From NCBI GenBank assembly GCA_900617975.1, contig UZAE01000006.1, positions 1 to 64,000 of the forward strand: a DNA stretch of 64,000 nucleotides. Reading direction: 5' to 3'. The translations under genes were made by a program, and so were the position numbers. The DNA is from Rodentolepis nana (taxonomy: Eukaryota; Platyhelminthes; Cestoda; Cyclophyllidea; Hymenolepididae). The notes below the pieces were generated by a model. It did not search any database. It had not been told where the DNA came from and saw only the letters and a list, made by a program, of their open reading frames with translations. Positions 12,801-27,800 of this stretch are shown piece after piece. Every line of letters starts with the position of its first letter. Positions within the stretch are counted from its first letter, which is position 1.

Positions 12801-15800
12801 AAGATTCACTCTTTCCAAAAGGGTGTGTCGAGGAATTGGAAAGCTGTCTGTTAGAATTTGACTTTTCTGGAGCCATTCAGCAAGGTTAGAGTTTAACAAC
12901 TAAATGGACTATATTAATCTGTGCATTTATTGCCAGCATATATTTGCTTTATTTCATAGTGTGGTCATGCATGAAATGAGAAGTTTATACATCACATTAT
13001 GACATTTTATGAATCGTTTGTTCATTTAATCAACAAAATGTTCGATATGAGTGTAAAACAGTGTGCTGTTTTAGGCATTGAATAAATGGTTCACGCTTTA
13101 TAAACGAAATGGTTGATCAAGATTAAGAAGAAAAATTAAGTTCTTTGAAAAGTACTGTAATGATTTATTCAATATTCTATGTAGTATGTATGTAGGCGTA
13201 TAGCATATTTCATTCTTACTTCGTAACATTGTTGGGATATTTGAATATTAATGGGGGGGGGGGGTTGGAACTAGTTTAAGGATACCTCATGTCTTCACAG
13301 AAATGTCTAAATTCGTTTCTGTATTTGACGTTTTATCATTGAATGCTATCATTAATACCTTGGATTGAAGACATTTATGATTGTAACCACATGAGAATAC
13401 TCATTATCTAATTTGACTTCAATGAGATAAAGATCATATGAAACGACTTTTATACGTGTTTTCCAATCAAAGTCATTTTAGCGAATCAGTAAATTAAATC
13501 GGATTTGTGCTCTGTTTAGGGATGAGAATTTTGGTCTCGCAGGTTGTCACCAAGTTCATATTAGTTTAAAGGCGCATGTTGTACTGTTGTCATGCGGTTA
13601 GGGTTGTGGCAGGCCGTTGACCTTCAATCATCTATCATCTGAAATCTTTTATTTCTAATAGTATACGCTATTCGGCCAAAATATATCTTCTTATAATTGA
13701 AGTTGTTCTATTGATTTATTTTAATTGACTGACAGTTCTATCAGGAAATACGTTAAAAGCGCTTTGCCATTGCCTAACGCATGCAAATGTGATTGAAATG
13801 TCACCAATGTAGAGATATCTCTGAAACAATTATATGCCGAAGTGACTACATTGTTCTTCAAACTTGAAAGGCAAATGGAAAGCTAAACTTTGCGTGACGT
13901 CTTGGCCTTGATTTCTGTAGTTTACACTTCGCATCTTTCATCAAAGAATTTCCTCAGAGATCAATGAACTAATGAGCCCATAAAATGAGTACAGAATGAC
14001 AGCACATTTTAAGATTTCTTAGAAGGGCCAAGATAATCTTGCTCAAACGCAAGCATGTAGTGTACATGCTTCGGTAGGTAAAACATTTTACTAACCCAAT
14101 AGAAATGCAATTTACTGCCACTTATGTGGAAGTACTCTAATGACCTCTGCTTTTCCAAACACAAAATGAACGAAAAAAAACAGTTTGGCAATTGTAGATT
14201 ATTTATTCCCTTTTCTTATATCACGAAATGTATATTTCACTATGGCATGACTAAACGCCTTATAAATTGACATTCAAAATCGGAAATAAGAACTAATTTT
14301 GGCTCAAATATGTAAAAACTACAAATTTGAAACTTTTAAATAAATGCAAAATTGTATTTCTTAAAATTTGTCCAATACATTCAAAATTCAAATTAATGAT
14401 TGCTCTTTTTACGTCCAGACTTTACTAAATACTACCAGACAGAATAATTGTCTTACTATTCACAAAGGCAATCAGTTTGCATGTTCTGAATTTCCAAGCA
14501 AAAAACATCTCATTTCTGAACTAGATTTAAGACTTGAGTAAAAAAGTGTGTAGATTTGGAGAAATAATTTAGCCTTCACAAAGAGAATAGACAAATAGAT
14601 TCTGTGTCTTTATAAATTATGCATGTATCCAAAACAGAAAGTGCGTTGACCAACGACGTCTTTTGAATATCATGTTTGCGTCTTAGTTTAAAAAAGTATT
14701 TTTCCCATACAGAATGTCTTAGCAGTTCTTGGAGGTAGCATCTTTTCGTGAAGGACCCTCAGGTACTTAAACACGATGTAAAAGCATCTGGTCAGTTTAG
14801 GGATTTTCTCCAGGATGCTTCCACTAAAGACATATTGATAAAACTCCAAGACAATTTCAATATTACTGGTTGTTTTCAAGTAGGTCCAGATGCTAAAACA
14901 ACTTATTCAAAAGCCCTAGTTATAAAGCGTAGTCGTGTTTGAGGTATCAGAATTCACTTTCCTAGCTTGTTAGTTGTGATGTTCATTCAACCATTAACGC
15001 TAATTATCTATCCATTTGGATAGCCGAAATGCCAGTAAGGTAAAGGAGACAAACTTGTCTAGTATTTTTATTCGAATAGCACACCCACAGCAATCATCTT
15101 ATAACAATTAAACAATAAAAATATCATTTCATTTGAAAAATAAAAGACTTGTAAGAATAGATATAAACATCTGAATTATTTTCCCCAACTTGCTAAGTGC
15201 TTCTAAACCTGTTCGTGAGTCATGTGTCCATTCAAAGCAGCTGAATGAAACTCACAAAAGTTGTGTCTAGACGGCTCATCTAAATATGTTGATTCATTTA
15301 AGGAGGGTAGGGACAACAATTATGTCACATTTAACGACAGATGGATCTACTCTTTGATCTAAAAGGCAACAAAGTAGACAATGCTGCTATGGCAATTGCA
15401 TCAGAAGGAATGCTTTCGTAACCAACGATTCAATGCCTCTCAAAGGCAGGGTCACAATTTGAGACAGAACTTTCTCGAATAGCTAGTAATAATGCTAATC
15501 GTTTTATTCTACAGAGGTGAGAATATTTTAAGGAATTTGTAATTTCGGCAAAATTACGATAGCCCTCCGCTTTAATGAATTTCTGATGTCTCCCGATGCG
15601 TGTCCACTCATAAAAATAAACGCTCTTCGACTGTGTGTCTTGACAGCATATTGGGTTCAACTGCATCCAGCTCCTACGTCCGAAGTAGTAGTTATACAAG
15701 GTTACTTATGATCTTGCCAAGTTGAAATGAAATGAATTTTGCTTTCGATCTTGTTTCATTTGTTCAAAGTATTCCTCTTGAAGATTGGCAATATGTGTGC

Positions 15801-18800
15801 GTGTGTATTCACTTTTCTTAGAGAGCAAAGAAGATAAAAATATCTGACACAACATATGGCCTTTCAGGTATTTTTGGTCCGTTTCGTGCGTATTTATTTC
15901 CTTGGAAAAAAAACTAAGCACAAAGACGTCAAAAATAACATTCTCTCAAATGAACCTCCTTATCACATGATGCTGCATTACGCCTAAATTTTCCTCAGTG
16001 CGCAAATATGATGAAAGACCTACTGATTTACCCTGCGTGACTTTATTAATTATTACTGCAAATGAAAGTCCTTCAAAGCGTTAGCAAGTGATGAGAGATT
16101 TGATTTGAGTAGAGAGTTTCAGTTAACATAATCCACATTTTAGAGTGAGGTCAATAAGCAGGTCTCGGTTACACCCGGAATGATTGGCAGACCCTCTTCG
16201 ACTCAGATCAAGTTGAGAGGAAAGCAATATCGAGTTATCGAGCGATTCTTTTTTGCATTTTCTTCACCGTTTTTACCTGTATGCCATAGTGTCAACCTAA
16301 ATTGCCCTGACGGATCACAAGCCGTTGTTATTTTGCTTTCACCTTTTTAGTGCCTTCGTGCTTATCATCACTTTCGAAGACGCAGAAACTCGATAATAGG
16401 TCTATATGAATGTTCATCTCCGCTGTGCAATTTTATTAACGCATTCTCAAGGGAGGTTGTTGTTCCACTTTTCGGATTTTATGTTAAGAGTAGCCAAAAG
16501 TTTATAAAAAATTTGAAGACATCAAACCGATCAAAATTTGCAATCTGGATGAGAACGAAAAATGGCTACTCCTTGAACTGATATCGTTTTAAGAGAGAAC
16601 GATTGGATTGGAATTTCCTTCTAGTTTTTTTGAGTCCAAAGTTAAAGTGAAGTATTTTTAGTTTAAAAGTAAACTGAGGTATTTTAAACTTCACTTAACT
16701 TTTAAAATGCTTTAACTTGAGATTTCAAAAAGTATAGCATTCAATAGTCTTTAACTTTACTAAAATATTATTGATATTATCGAATAAGTATAATATGAAT
16801 CGATGTATTTTCTGTATATCACAAATTTGTCTTCCATTTTATAGTGTACTTTGCAATCAAAATGCTTTTGAACGCTTAATTTATTTTCAAAATATAATGA
16901 ATTTCAATGAGGTAATGATTTTACAATTATTTTAATGGATTTGAAAATCATCGATCATCAACATTTGTGGAGTTTTAGGGTATGGATTTTATTTTAAAGG
17001 TGTTTAACTTTAGACGAATGCATATTTAGAATGCTGAAATTCCAGGAAAAATTCAATAGATTTTGATCTTTTTTAGTAATTTCTTATCCGTAAAAATATT
17101 TTAAATATGGGTATATTTTGAATGCCTTGAAATAAATAAATCAATTTATCAAGGATGATAGAGAATTTTTTCCATATTCCTGAAAGTGAAATAAATTACC
17201 ATTGCAAATGAAATGCAAAGTATCGTACAAACATATATTGGAAATCCATTTTGCTAAAGATGTAAATTTTCATGAACAGGAAATAATTTGTGGTAATTCA
17301 ATTGGTGTATTTACCTCAAATTAACACCCATGATTACCTTAACTAATATTTGACCTCACAAGAAATTGTACTTTTCATGGGGCGCTCGGTGTATACGATT
17401 ACGGTAAATTACAAATTTATAATTGTGTTACCCTATCAGTAATTCGAAATTTATTTGCAATCTTGGCTCATGGCATTTAAAAAATAGACGTTTCTGCTTA
17501 AATATTCTAAATTCAAAATTTAAAAATTTCATTTCCGATGCATATGGGTGGAGTTCTTCCGTTTTCGCATAAAAAATGCATTTCATTTGAAGCTGTATGT
17601 GAATAATTAGCATTTCAGCAAAAATAAACCGATAAGAACTTCTCAAGATCTTTTAAGGTCATGCCGCTTTTCCGTCCTTCGAAAGAAGAAGTAGTTATAA
17701 GTGACAATGTCAACTATTCATAATCAAGCAGCTGGGGTTCACGATAGACTTACCTCCACGTGGTGCACCATGGAGAAATGAAACTCATGCGGCGAAAAAA
17801 TTCCATAAACCGGCATTTGACTTCTGAATTCAAACTACCATGACCCTACTGTATGTCACATTCGACCACTTTCTCAGTACTCATCTTACCTTTTACTATA
17901 CCTTTGCGACTATCACCCGACTTTTTGTGACCTTGATGTTCCTCTCATCTATGAGACCCGAAGTCAACTAAAGGGCTAATAAAAGTTATCATAAAGTTTG
18001 CCATTTGATATAACTAAGTAGGCAGCCAGTCAATGGGAAAGAGAGATCGAAGAAATGAACTTAGTCAGACGGAGAATCATGAACTAGAAATATTGAATTG
18101 CCCACTATGGAATATCCTACATGAAACTCATTCGAAATAGCACTCCGACTCTCCTTTCAAATCCGCACCTTCTCTCAGTGAAAGATCGTTAACATTTTGC
18201 ATTGAAGTGCATTAATAATGTCAATGAAAAACCAAATTCCCTTTGAACGTTGAAAAATTGTAAAATGTAGAAATCATTTTGAGAGGAAGTTAAAATGTTA
18301 AAAATAGTTCAAATTACTCAAAAATCAAATATAACGAAACACTGTTGATACATTTGGATAGCGAGTAATTTAAAAACTAAAATTTTACTCTAACCGAACC
18401 TCCAAGTTGTTAAAGGAAAGCGTAAGTATCCAAATTTAATTAGAGGTTACCTTATAATTCCTTCCTATGCTGTGAATAGCGCTTCGTTTCACAAATCTGC
18501 AAAGTTTATCAAAGCTTTGCTTTTAAGGTAATTTGCAAACTAAATTTTAATTAAAGAGTAATACTGCTTTAGAATATGAGACCGCAAATGTACAACTAAA
18601 GCTGGAAATAAAAATGTCTGGAAATTACGACTATTAACAAATTCGCAGAAAAATTTTGACTGACCAAAATTGTTGATTTTGATCACGACAATTAATATCT
18701 TCCCGATTGTCTGCGTATTACTGAGTCAAAAGAAATGGCCTTACCCGTTTCAATTCTCTCAAAGCGATGCTAGTATTTTCAAGGTGTTCCTTTGTAATTT

Positions 18801-21800
18801 TCATTCTTCGAGGACTGTCACAAACTCCAGGAGTCATGGTTTCTGTTGACCCAGCAACTGCTCTTTTCTCTGCTTCCATGGCAACTTCGGACTGGAGTTT
18901 TTGAATCACTTCAACTAGAAGCTTCAATCGCGTTAATCGTTGCATTGGAAGAGCTAAGAAGGAGTCCAAACGATTTTTTCCAACCTCTGGGTGCGCATGC
19001 ATTCGAGCTATTGCCTTCTGAAAATCCTCTCGTAAACTAAAATAACACAATTTAGTGGATTTTTATTTCATGTAGAACCGAAGTTGATTTTATTTCATCT
19101 AGCTCGAACTCTTTGCAAAAATGCAACCATTTGTAATGATCTCAACGATGAAAACGAAAATATCTCACCTCGAGACCTGCAGAGCTCTCTCTATTCCATC
19201 TAATTTCGTATTCCAAGTTTAAGAGAGCTTATTTCAATCGGTGAGAACTCTGGTGATTTCTTCTATGCCCACTCACTTTGTTTACCTGGTTGAATAATTA
19301 CAAGAATATCTTCTCATCAAGAAAGCTAGTTCTTTCCTACTTCCTCTGCGGTTAATCAACCGACATCATGGATGTACTTTGCTCAGTCATTCGGAACAGG
19401 AAATATGATTCCTTTGACTCTCTGGATTCAACATTCGTCTCTGACCACGCCATTTTGCTTTTACTCTTGTTGGGCGTAATGTAAGAAAGCATTTTTAGCC
19501 CTGCATAGGTTATAACGATCTACTACCTATTCTGGTGGCTATTTTAGTTGCTTGATAAATGATAATTTTCAAATGAGCGCTCAAACAGGCAAATGGGTCA
19601 ATCGCAGAAATTGCCTGGAATTTGCATCCTTAACTAGAGCCCAAGTGATAAAGCACGACTTCGCTTTCACTGCACTTAAGTCATTACTTTATATTGTTTT
19701 TTAATTTAACTGCTCCTATTCCTTGTAGTAGCTTAAAGCAAGCTGGGCTTAAAGTGATGCGAACATGTTTGAAGAAGTCTAGAAGCGGCCGTTTTGGCTG
19801 CGCATTCACTTCCTAGTCTACAGTTTATTCCCAATTTTATCTAACAAGAGTTTTGTGATGGAAAAAAACACAATAATCCTTGTGGATATTTATTAGTTGA
19901 GATCGAAGACATTTTCCGTATTAATTTATATTTAATGGTGAACTTTTACTCCGAATCGGTACTTTTGTTTTAATGTATATGTACTTAGATTTAGTAGTTT
20001 AAAGGCGAATTTGTCGGGAGAAAAGCAATCGGGCTATTTTCGGTTTGAATTATCACCTATTTGTACTGACTTCCGGATGCATGATAATTGCTCTCTCATT
20101 AATCCAACAACTTCCTCTTCACATTATCACATTGGTTCATGTAATTAGCAGAATTAATTTTGAATTTGAACACAAAAGTTTTCCTTTCTAAAAATTGGAT
20201 TAGAAAAAGGCGAAAAAACTGGCATTTGACTAAAGGCCACCATCCTTCCGAAGGAAAGTACGAATGTAGTGAGTGAGCACTTTTACTTGCAGTGGCTATT
20301 AAACGACCATAAAACTACAAATACTGAGGAAATGGAAGTAAGCGGACCGAGAAGTCACAATCAAAGAGACGCTGAAAGGCTGGAAAGGGGAAAATCTTTA
20401 TAAGTCCCTCCAACCTACCAATCACAAACGGATGACCTCCAGCTTCGTTTGATCAAGTTGTCCCACCGGGTCGGTTTAGTGAGAATTTCGTCCCCGACTA
20501 ATTAGCAAAAAATGAGTAGTAATCTTAGCTTCGCACTTCGCTTTTTTTCACAATTTTGCTTCATTGCAACGTTATGGCTTCCGTTCTACTGTGGGGATTT
20601 GGACACCCTGGTCATTACTAAGGTAAACGTGATGGAGGAATTGCCAGATAGACAGGGAGTTCAAAGCAACTTTCAATTACAGATCGCAACTCGAACTGAA
20701 CAAAATTCACTTATAAATTGACTAATATATCTTTTCAATTGACGATCGATTACTCTACAGAGCTTATTTTAGTCACGGAAACCCATAAGCCGAGCACTGA
20801 AAGGCTAGTCCACAATAAGTTAGCATTGTTTTCATCGAGGTGTTTAAGTGTTAACCCATGCAAATATATGCACATGTAAAACATTTTTTGTAAAGTATTC
20901 AATGCATTCTCGCTTTGTAATGAACACCTTTCGAAATCCTGAAGGTGCTTAACATTTCCAGAGCAATCATTCAATCTCACCTGGTAAACATGAAGTCTAG
21001 GTATGTTGAATTTTAATTCCTTAAACTTATGCAAAAATGTTTGCCCTTGCTAAGGCATTTCGCAGAACATATCATTATCTTATTCTGTGCTACTTTTTTC
21101 AATATTAACAAAAATAGGAAATTGAAACCCAAATCATCTCAATTTTATCAAGTCTCAAATTGGCAAGTACTAATCAACCGAATGAAGGTCAAGAGAATAT
21201 CAAAAAAAGCCGGCGTCTTCAGTCTGTTGCTTAAGACCGTATATTTTATGGGCAAAGATTCGGGAACAAATATGAGGTTAATAATTGTACAATATCTTTA
21301 CTAACTATTGTCTTAGAACTTAGTGCTCTAGAATTGAGCTCATGTGTTTAAAATGCCCATTTTTAAGTAGTTTGTCACGGGGTTTGCGATAGACTTACCT
21401 CCACGTGATGCACCCTGGACAACGTATACCCATACGGCAAAAAAGTCTATTAGCCGGCAGTTGACTCCTGACTTCAAATTACAATGACCCTATTATATGT
21501 CATATTCGACCCCTTCCACAGTACTCATTTTACCTTTTCTATGCCTTTTTGTCTATCTGTCTCTTTTACATCTGTGAATCACTATTCTGTCCCACCCTCT
21601 TTCCACTTTTTGTCAATTTGATGTTCCTCCTCCCCTCTGTGAAGCCCGAATTCAACTAAAGGGTCAAAAATGACTATCAAAACGCATGCCATTTGAAAAA
21701 AATAAATAAATAAATAGTTTGCCACTAGTTGACTCACTTGAGTCTACGGTAGGCAGCGACTTGATACGTTTGATTACGAAGGTATGTGAGATAGGGATCA

Positions 21801-24800
21801 AACTGAACGCTTCCAGCATGTTTAACAATTAAATCACAAACTTCATTTAGAAGAGGCTTTTGGGATGACCACCTCTCTTCGAGATCTTTCAAAAATCTAC
21901 AACAGAGAGAGACATTCGTTTATGTTCCGAATAGAAAATTAAAATAATTGGATTATAATTGGGAATAATATTTCAAAATTAATGGGGGAGATATGTCATA
22001 CATCTTTCCTGTTAGTTTTCTAAAAACATGCAACACGGATTTTCCAGTTTTGTGCTTAATTGAAATTTAAAAGATATTTGTTTTGTTGAATTCTACGCAT
22101 AAATGACAACTCAATTGGGTCAAATATTTATTTAATTAACAACTTTGTCAATATTTTTTTTTCAAAAATCTATCTCCTTTAAGCAAATTTCACATTTTAT
22201 AATATCTTTGTGTGTGGCCTATCTGGACATATGGTGATCTAAAATGGTTTCAAAAGAATTTTTAAAGGTATTAAACTTATTATATATAAATCAATAAGTA
22301 ATTACTTTTTATCATTAGAGGGAAAAATAAAATTCATTATTAATTGCATTAGCAGAAAACTAAAATTTTGCAGACATTTCTGTAATTAGTAGGGTCAAAT
22401 TTCATATTCATTTGCGTTTTACAAAAGAATATCTTTTTCTTTTAATTTTTTGACAAAGATTTCATTGGTTTAGTAGATTAAATTATTCACTTACAGTAAC
22501 GCAATAGCTAAAAAGTGCATATTAGCAAGTGTTAATTCACAATTTCACTAATTTAATTCATCAACTAACGTTTTAGTTAGGAGTCGTTAAACAGCTTTGT
22601 GGTTCATCATACCAAATTGTTTTCAATAGCTGACAAAACAAAGATAATCTACTATAATCCAAATGCAACACTATGTGTTTACATTCCCTTTGGACTCGAG
22701 CATTGTAATCGAATTTGAAATAAGTAGTTCATGATTTTTCTCTATCCACAAATTAAAAGCAAGATTTAACTACTAAAAACGCTTTGTTTTAATTAAAGCA
22801 AATGTTAATTTAACTTCACCAGATTAACTCGCATTCCATTAACTATTTTTTTGACTGGGGAAAGCCGAATTCAATAAGATAACACCTACAGGCGCCGATT
22901 TCGTTGACCGTTGCAAAAGTCTTAAAACTCTTAACAAAACCGTAATTATTCCATTGGAAACCACTCAATAAAAGCTCATTCTTTCATAACTGAAACAACA
23001 CAACACATTACGTTTTCTCTTTCATGGTTTATTGCAGAGTCTAATTAAAATTAATTGCGTTTTATAAAACACTATTTTGATGAAGTAATAATGTGCCAAG
23101 TTAATGTCGATTTTGGCGGGTTTGACCAACATCTTTTTCATTTTAACAGGATGCAAGCGATTCACTTGCTAGAAAAGCAAATCGTCTGCGAGGAGGTTGT
23201 TTGGGAGGAAGAAAGCTTACCTTTCACTAGCCATACAGATGAGCAAAACATTGGAAAATAGGTGATGTTTTTCAGTTGGACTTAGAACTGCTTTCACAAC
23301 AGGTGCTCCGAGGTCAGCTGCAGACGATATGGAACCCGCTCTTGTACTGATTCCGGATGAAGACTGTCTGGATTCATTCGAGGGAGGAACGTTGCTCTCA
23401 GAGTCATTATCGGCAAAGCTATCCGCATTTGTAGGGGCTGATTTGGAGCAGTCAAATTCCGGTGCACTGTAAAAGTGCTCAATGAGGACTTGCAAGCTTC
23501 TGTAGTAGGAGGCTTCTGAAGTAATCACTTCAAACATCGCCTGAATCAACAATAAATTATTAACGTAGCTGAAACTTCAGAGACCGTTTAATATATTTTC
23601 AGTACTAATTTTAAGAATTGATTCTTAATTTTACTTTCCATCTTGTTCAAGTACTCTTTTGATTGAGAGCTATATTCATATTTTAGCCAACCAATGCCAG
23701 CAATTAAGTTTAGTAGTTCAGTTCACTGGATGTACCCCGATAGGTTCCAAACTCATAACCTTCATCATATAAGATATGCTTACCGACCCCTACGCCAAGT
23801 TATTTTCATTTTTTCTTTCAGCTACTTAATTTCTATTCCTCAATTGTGACTAAAATTAAAATAGATTCCAAAAGCTCCGTTTTTTCAACCACAGTAGATA
23901 GTTCAAGGTAAGTAAAGTAAGTAAAGCTTAATCAAAGTGACTAATCGGCAATGATTGGTAATTTCACAGGATCGGCTTATTTGGGGACGGATTTGACAAA
24001 TATTCATAAGAAAGCTCGATAAAATTAGATAACCAATGAATATATGGTTTCTCAAGGATTGTCACGATTTATGTCGAACTCTATCAAAAATAATCAGCAA
24101 ATATAAATGGCAGTGACAAATTTCTTCAGAAGTTAAAACGTGGTGCATGCTTAATGCTTTGAAAATTGTAGAAGAAAAAACACGTTTGCTGTCAATGTCT
24201 AACGTGACAACATAAAAGGAATTTTGCAGTCTTGTGCATAGCATTTTGGCGCTCCAGGAAAATACGGTGTTTGCAAGCAAGAAAATTTTAAAAAGGCGAT
24301 TTTCACGCATAAGACCCTCTTCAAACAGGAAAAATTATTATTTTACTTTGAAAAAAATTAAATTGTTACTTAGATTTCTAAAAATAATTTTATAGTGCAC
24401 AAGAGAAAATAAAAATTTTAAAGCACTACGAAATTGGCTTTGTTATCAATAATTAAAACTAAAAAAATTATAATGAAGCATAGGAAATGGAATATTGACC
24501 ACTAAAAAATAAGCATTTATTTGAAAAAAATAATATCTTAAAAATGTTACATTTCCACTTTTGTCCCCTTCAATCGGGTGCCAATCTAATAAGTTTAAAT
24601 AATATCGATTTTCATAATTAACTGAGGTATCGCAATATCAAATAACATTCAAGAGAGTTTCAGTGCTATTTAATGCCAGTTCAATGACATTAAAGGCAAA
24701 TTAGAGGCCTCCATCTGACGGATCTTGTTAAAGTACGATCTTAATCTATTCTGATAAAAAGATATCATCAGTAGGCCCACACTATGGAAAGAAGACAATT

Positions 24801-27800
24801 CTACTCCAACTTTCTTCTGGGAGACATTCTCGTGCAGATCGTGCAGGAATAAAATAACAAATTTTTAATGCCATTTTATTGGTTTTAAATAAATGCGGAG
24901 TATTGTTTACCCCTCCCCTCATTCCTCCCCCCCCCCCAAGAAAAACCTACAAATTTTGTAATTGTAACTAAAATTATTCATTGTTATTGCTTTACAAGCG
25001 TAACAATCACCAAGGCCTGTAAGTACCAAATTTCAAATGCAGCAAATCTTAAAATAGAAAAGTGGCTGAACTGTCAAAAAATCATACAATTGAAATCAAC
25101 TTCATTTTTGCCTAGTTTGAAGAGACTATTGAAAATGTTACTTCACTACGCGGTGCAATAAGAGATTAAGTTTTTGAAAAATCGAGTTTTTGTTTTCTCA
25201 ATTTACGATTTGTGACTACTCAAATTGTTTCATTTATACTATTGTAATAAATAAACGTTTATATAAAGTGAATTAAAACTGACCTCCTGCAATTGGATTT
25301 CATGTCTCGACATCGTTGAAACAATATTTCCAGTAAGAACCTGAAAAAAAACGATTTGACCTTTTAATAACATAGTTTAAATGAAAATTGTTCCCAATAA
25401 AACACTAGGGTAGAGTTAGCGTCTTAAACAGAAATGCTCCAAAATACCAAGGTATAAATAACTAGAATTTTGTGCTTATAATTTACTGTTAATAACTCTG
25501 AAAAACGGTCAAATTTAAACCAATCATTCGGTGCTTTGGTTACGAATTTAAAACCCACTCTCTGAATTGCAAAGGCTTGCCTATTGTAAAATACTTCCTC
25601 TTGCGAGATACATATGCATTGAGATGCCATCAACCAGACATTTTGTCTACTCTAGAAAGACTAATGCATAATTACGCTGCAAATCAAAGAATTGAATTCT
25701 AATCTTTGGGATTCGTGACATTGGTGCATGAATCAATAACCTGGAACCATATCAAACAACCAATACTGTAACATTTCAATAAGATCAGACCTAAAGTATA
25801 TTAACTATTTTTTAAACCTCACAGTATTTTTTTTCTTAATTTTTCCGAAAAAACCCCCTTTGCGCATATTGAACCAGGCTCTTTTACCCCGGCTCATAAC
25901 AGGAAGACGCACGCTTCCAACTCATCAAGCTAGTATGTTTATTACAAAGAACTGGCAAAATATTTTTTTAAGTGCAGATTTCCTACCTCAGGCATTTCCG
26001 ACCAAGCGATTCGGCAGGGACCAGTTTTTGTTGCCAATTGATTTAAAATTTGATTCTTGTAGCCAACTGTTTCCGCATCTTTTGCAATAGGTGTGACTGG
26101 TGCAGAGGCCTCGCTTGATGTAGAGTAAACAGACGTTTTTCGACTTGCACTCTAAATGCACCATTGAAATGGAAATCAGTATTTAACATCACGTACTCAC
26201 CGTAACTATGCGTTCACACTTCCATGATTAGTTAATATTACCTTATTACGCAAAGCAAAAAGGGTTTATTGGAGGCAAATGAATTCCTTATAAACATATA
26301 AGAAACTTGATTTCTGAAACTGTATGAAATATTCCACCACTTTCACAGTACTCATCTTATCCTACTCTTCACCTCTGTGTCTGTCGCTTTCTATTACATC
26401 TGTAAATCACTCTTCTATTCCCATCCCCCTTTCGGCTTTTTGTCACTTTGATGTTCCCCCTACTCTCTATGAAGCTTGAAATCAACTAAAGGGTTAATGA
26501 TAACCATCAAAACGCCTGCTATTTGATATAAATAAATTTCTGAGCCTTCATATTCATTACTCTGAGTCGCTTCGAAAATTTGACCCAATTTTTGGCCAAC
26601 TTTGTAAAGTTATGCCCATTGATTATCCGTCAGTCTCTAAGACCTCCGCCATCGAACATCTGTTTTGTGAATTCAACTCTTCCAGGGAATAATCATCGCT
26701 TTAGGACTTATGGTTCATATGACTGATGGATTCTTTTCGGCCCTTCTGAATTAATGAATTGTGACAGACTTAATTCTGCACTTCAATAACTGTTTTAAAT
26801 CATTGGAAAGGCCACCGACTTGCCTATATTTCTAAGTCCTAAGTTATTAACTTCAAATAAAGTTTCCCTTCTCTTTCCAATGTAAAATATTTGTTTTTTT
26901 ATTTTATTTCAAAGTAACTTGATTTCACACTCGCAAAATTGTTATTGAATCATAAAAGGCATTATTTTGGCCCAAGTTCAAATTGTCAAATTTGTCATGT
27001 TTGTGCGGAAACTCGAAGGTTTCTTTCGATTGAGAGAGATAACTTAAAAAACTATATTGTATTTGAAGCATAAATTATTTTATTTGTATCTTTAAAGTAA
27101 AGAAAGTAAAGAAATCCATATTTTTATGATGTGTCAAACTTCCGTCATCACCCTGCCTGTTCCGAGAATACTGACATCCAGGAAGGTCTAGGAAATCATT
27201 TCTTTCCATGGCAAAAAACTCGAACTCTTCTTCTTTGTTTAGTCAGACCATAGTGAGTTCATTTTTGTGTATCTCATCAAATGGTGCCAAACAAGAGATC
27301 CCAAAATTCTCAGAAAAGTATACATTTTCTATATATTAACATTTAAGTCCGGTTTGGACCCCGCATATTTCTATCTCAACTCTAAAAAAGCCATATTTGA
27401 ATTTCAAATCTTCTAATTATTCACTGTCCATTTCTAAACGTAGGCAAGCAAGTGACAATTTAAGAGTGTATTCAAAATATAAATAAAGATGTTATAAAAT
27501 TTCCTATTGTTGTTTATATTTTTATTAATTCACATTCGAGGGGGGTTATAAAATCTAATTATTTGCAAGCCTATATGCAGGTCAAGATGATGCCTCCAAT
27601 GGCCGTGTAATTATCTATTTCGTGTTTTTTTGCCCAAATTGCCATATTTTAAGTAAGTCGTTTATCAAGGACACGCTTGATATATTTGCAATACCTAATA
27701 TCGAGGTTATTTTCCGCGCATAAGGGTTCAGAGTGTAATCTGGGATTTACCTTGGCATAAAATATGTTAATCGTGTCCTCATTCTTAATGACATCTAAAC

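Larger units (their letters stand above)
12410..18744. other. RhoGEF intron 14
   Basis: A 6.3 kb intron holding one SINE-like copy (17734-18018) and a poly-G run. Two short open stretches (14748-14942 plus, 15430-15699 minus) are slightly more GC-rich than their surroundings but match nothing I know; they may be old transposon pieces. Confidence 0.55.
19037..21737. other. RhoGEF intron 13
   Basis: A 2.7 kb intron with a LINE endonuclease remnant, a full SINE-like copy at its 5' end, and a 69-codon plus-strand ORF at 20512-20721 whose N-terminus is signal-peptide-like (FCFIATLWLPFYCGD). The ORF has no other support. Confidence 0.55.
21897..25283. other. RhoGEF introns 12 and 11 around exon 12
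   Basis: Two AT-rich introns of 1.3 and 1.7 kb; a poly-C run at 24927 is the only feature. Confidence 0.55.
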
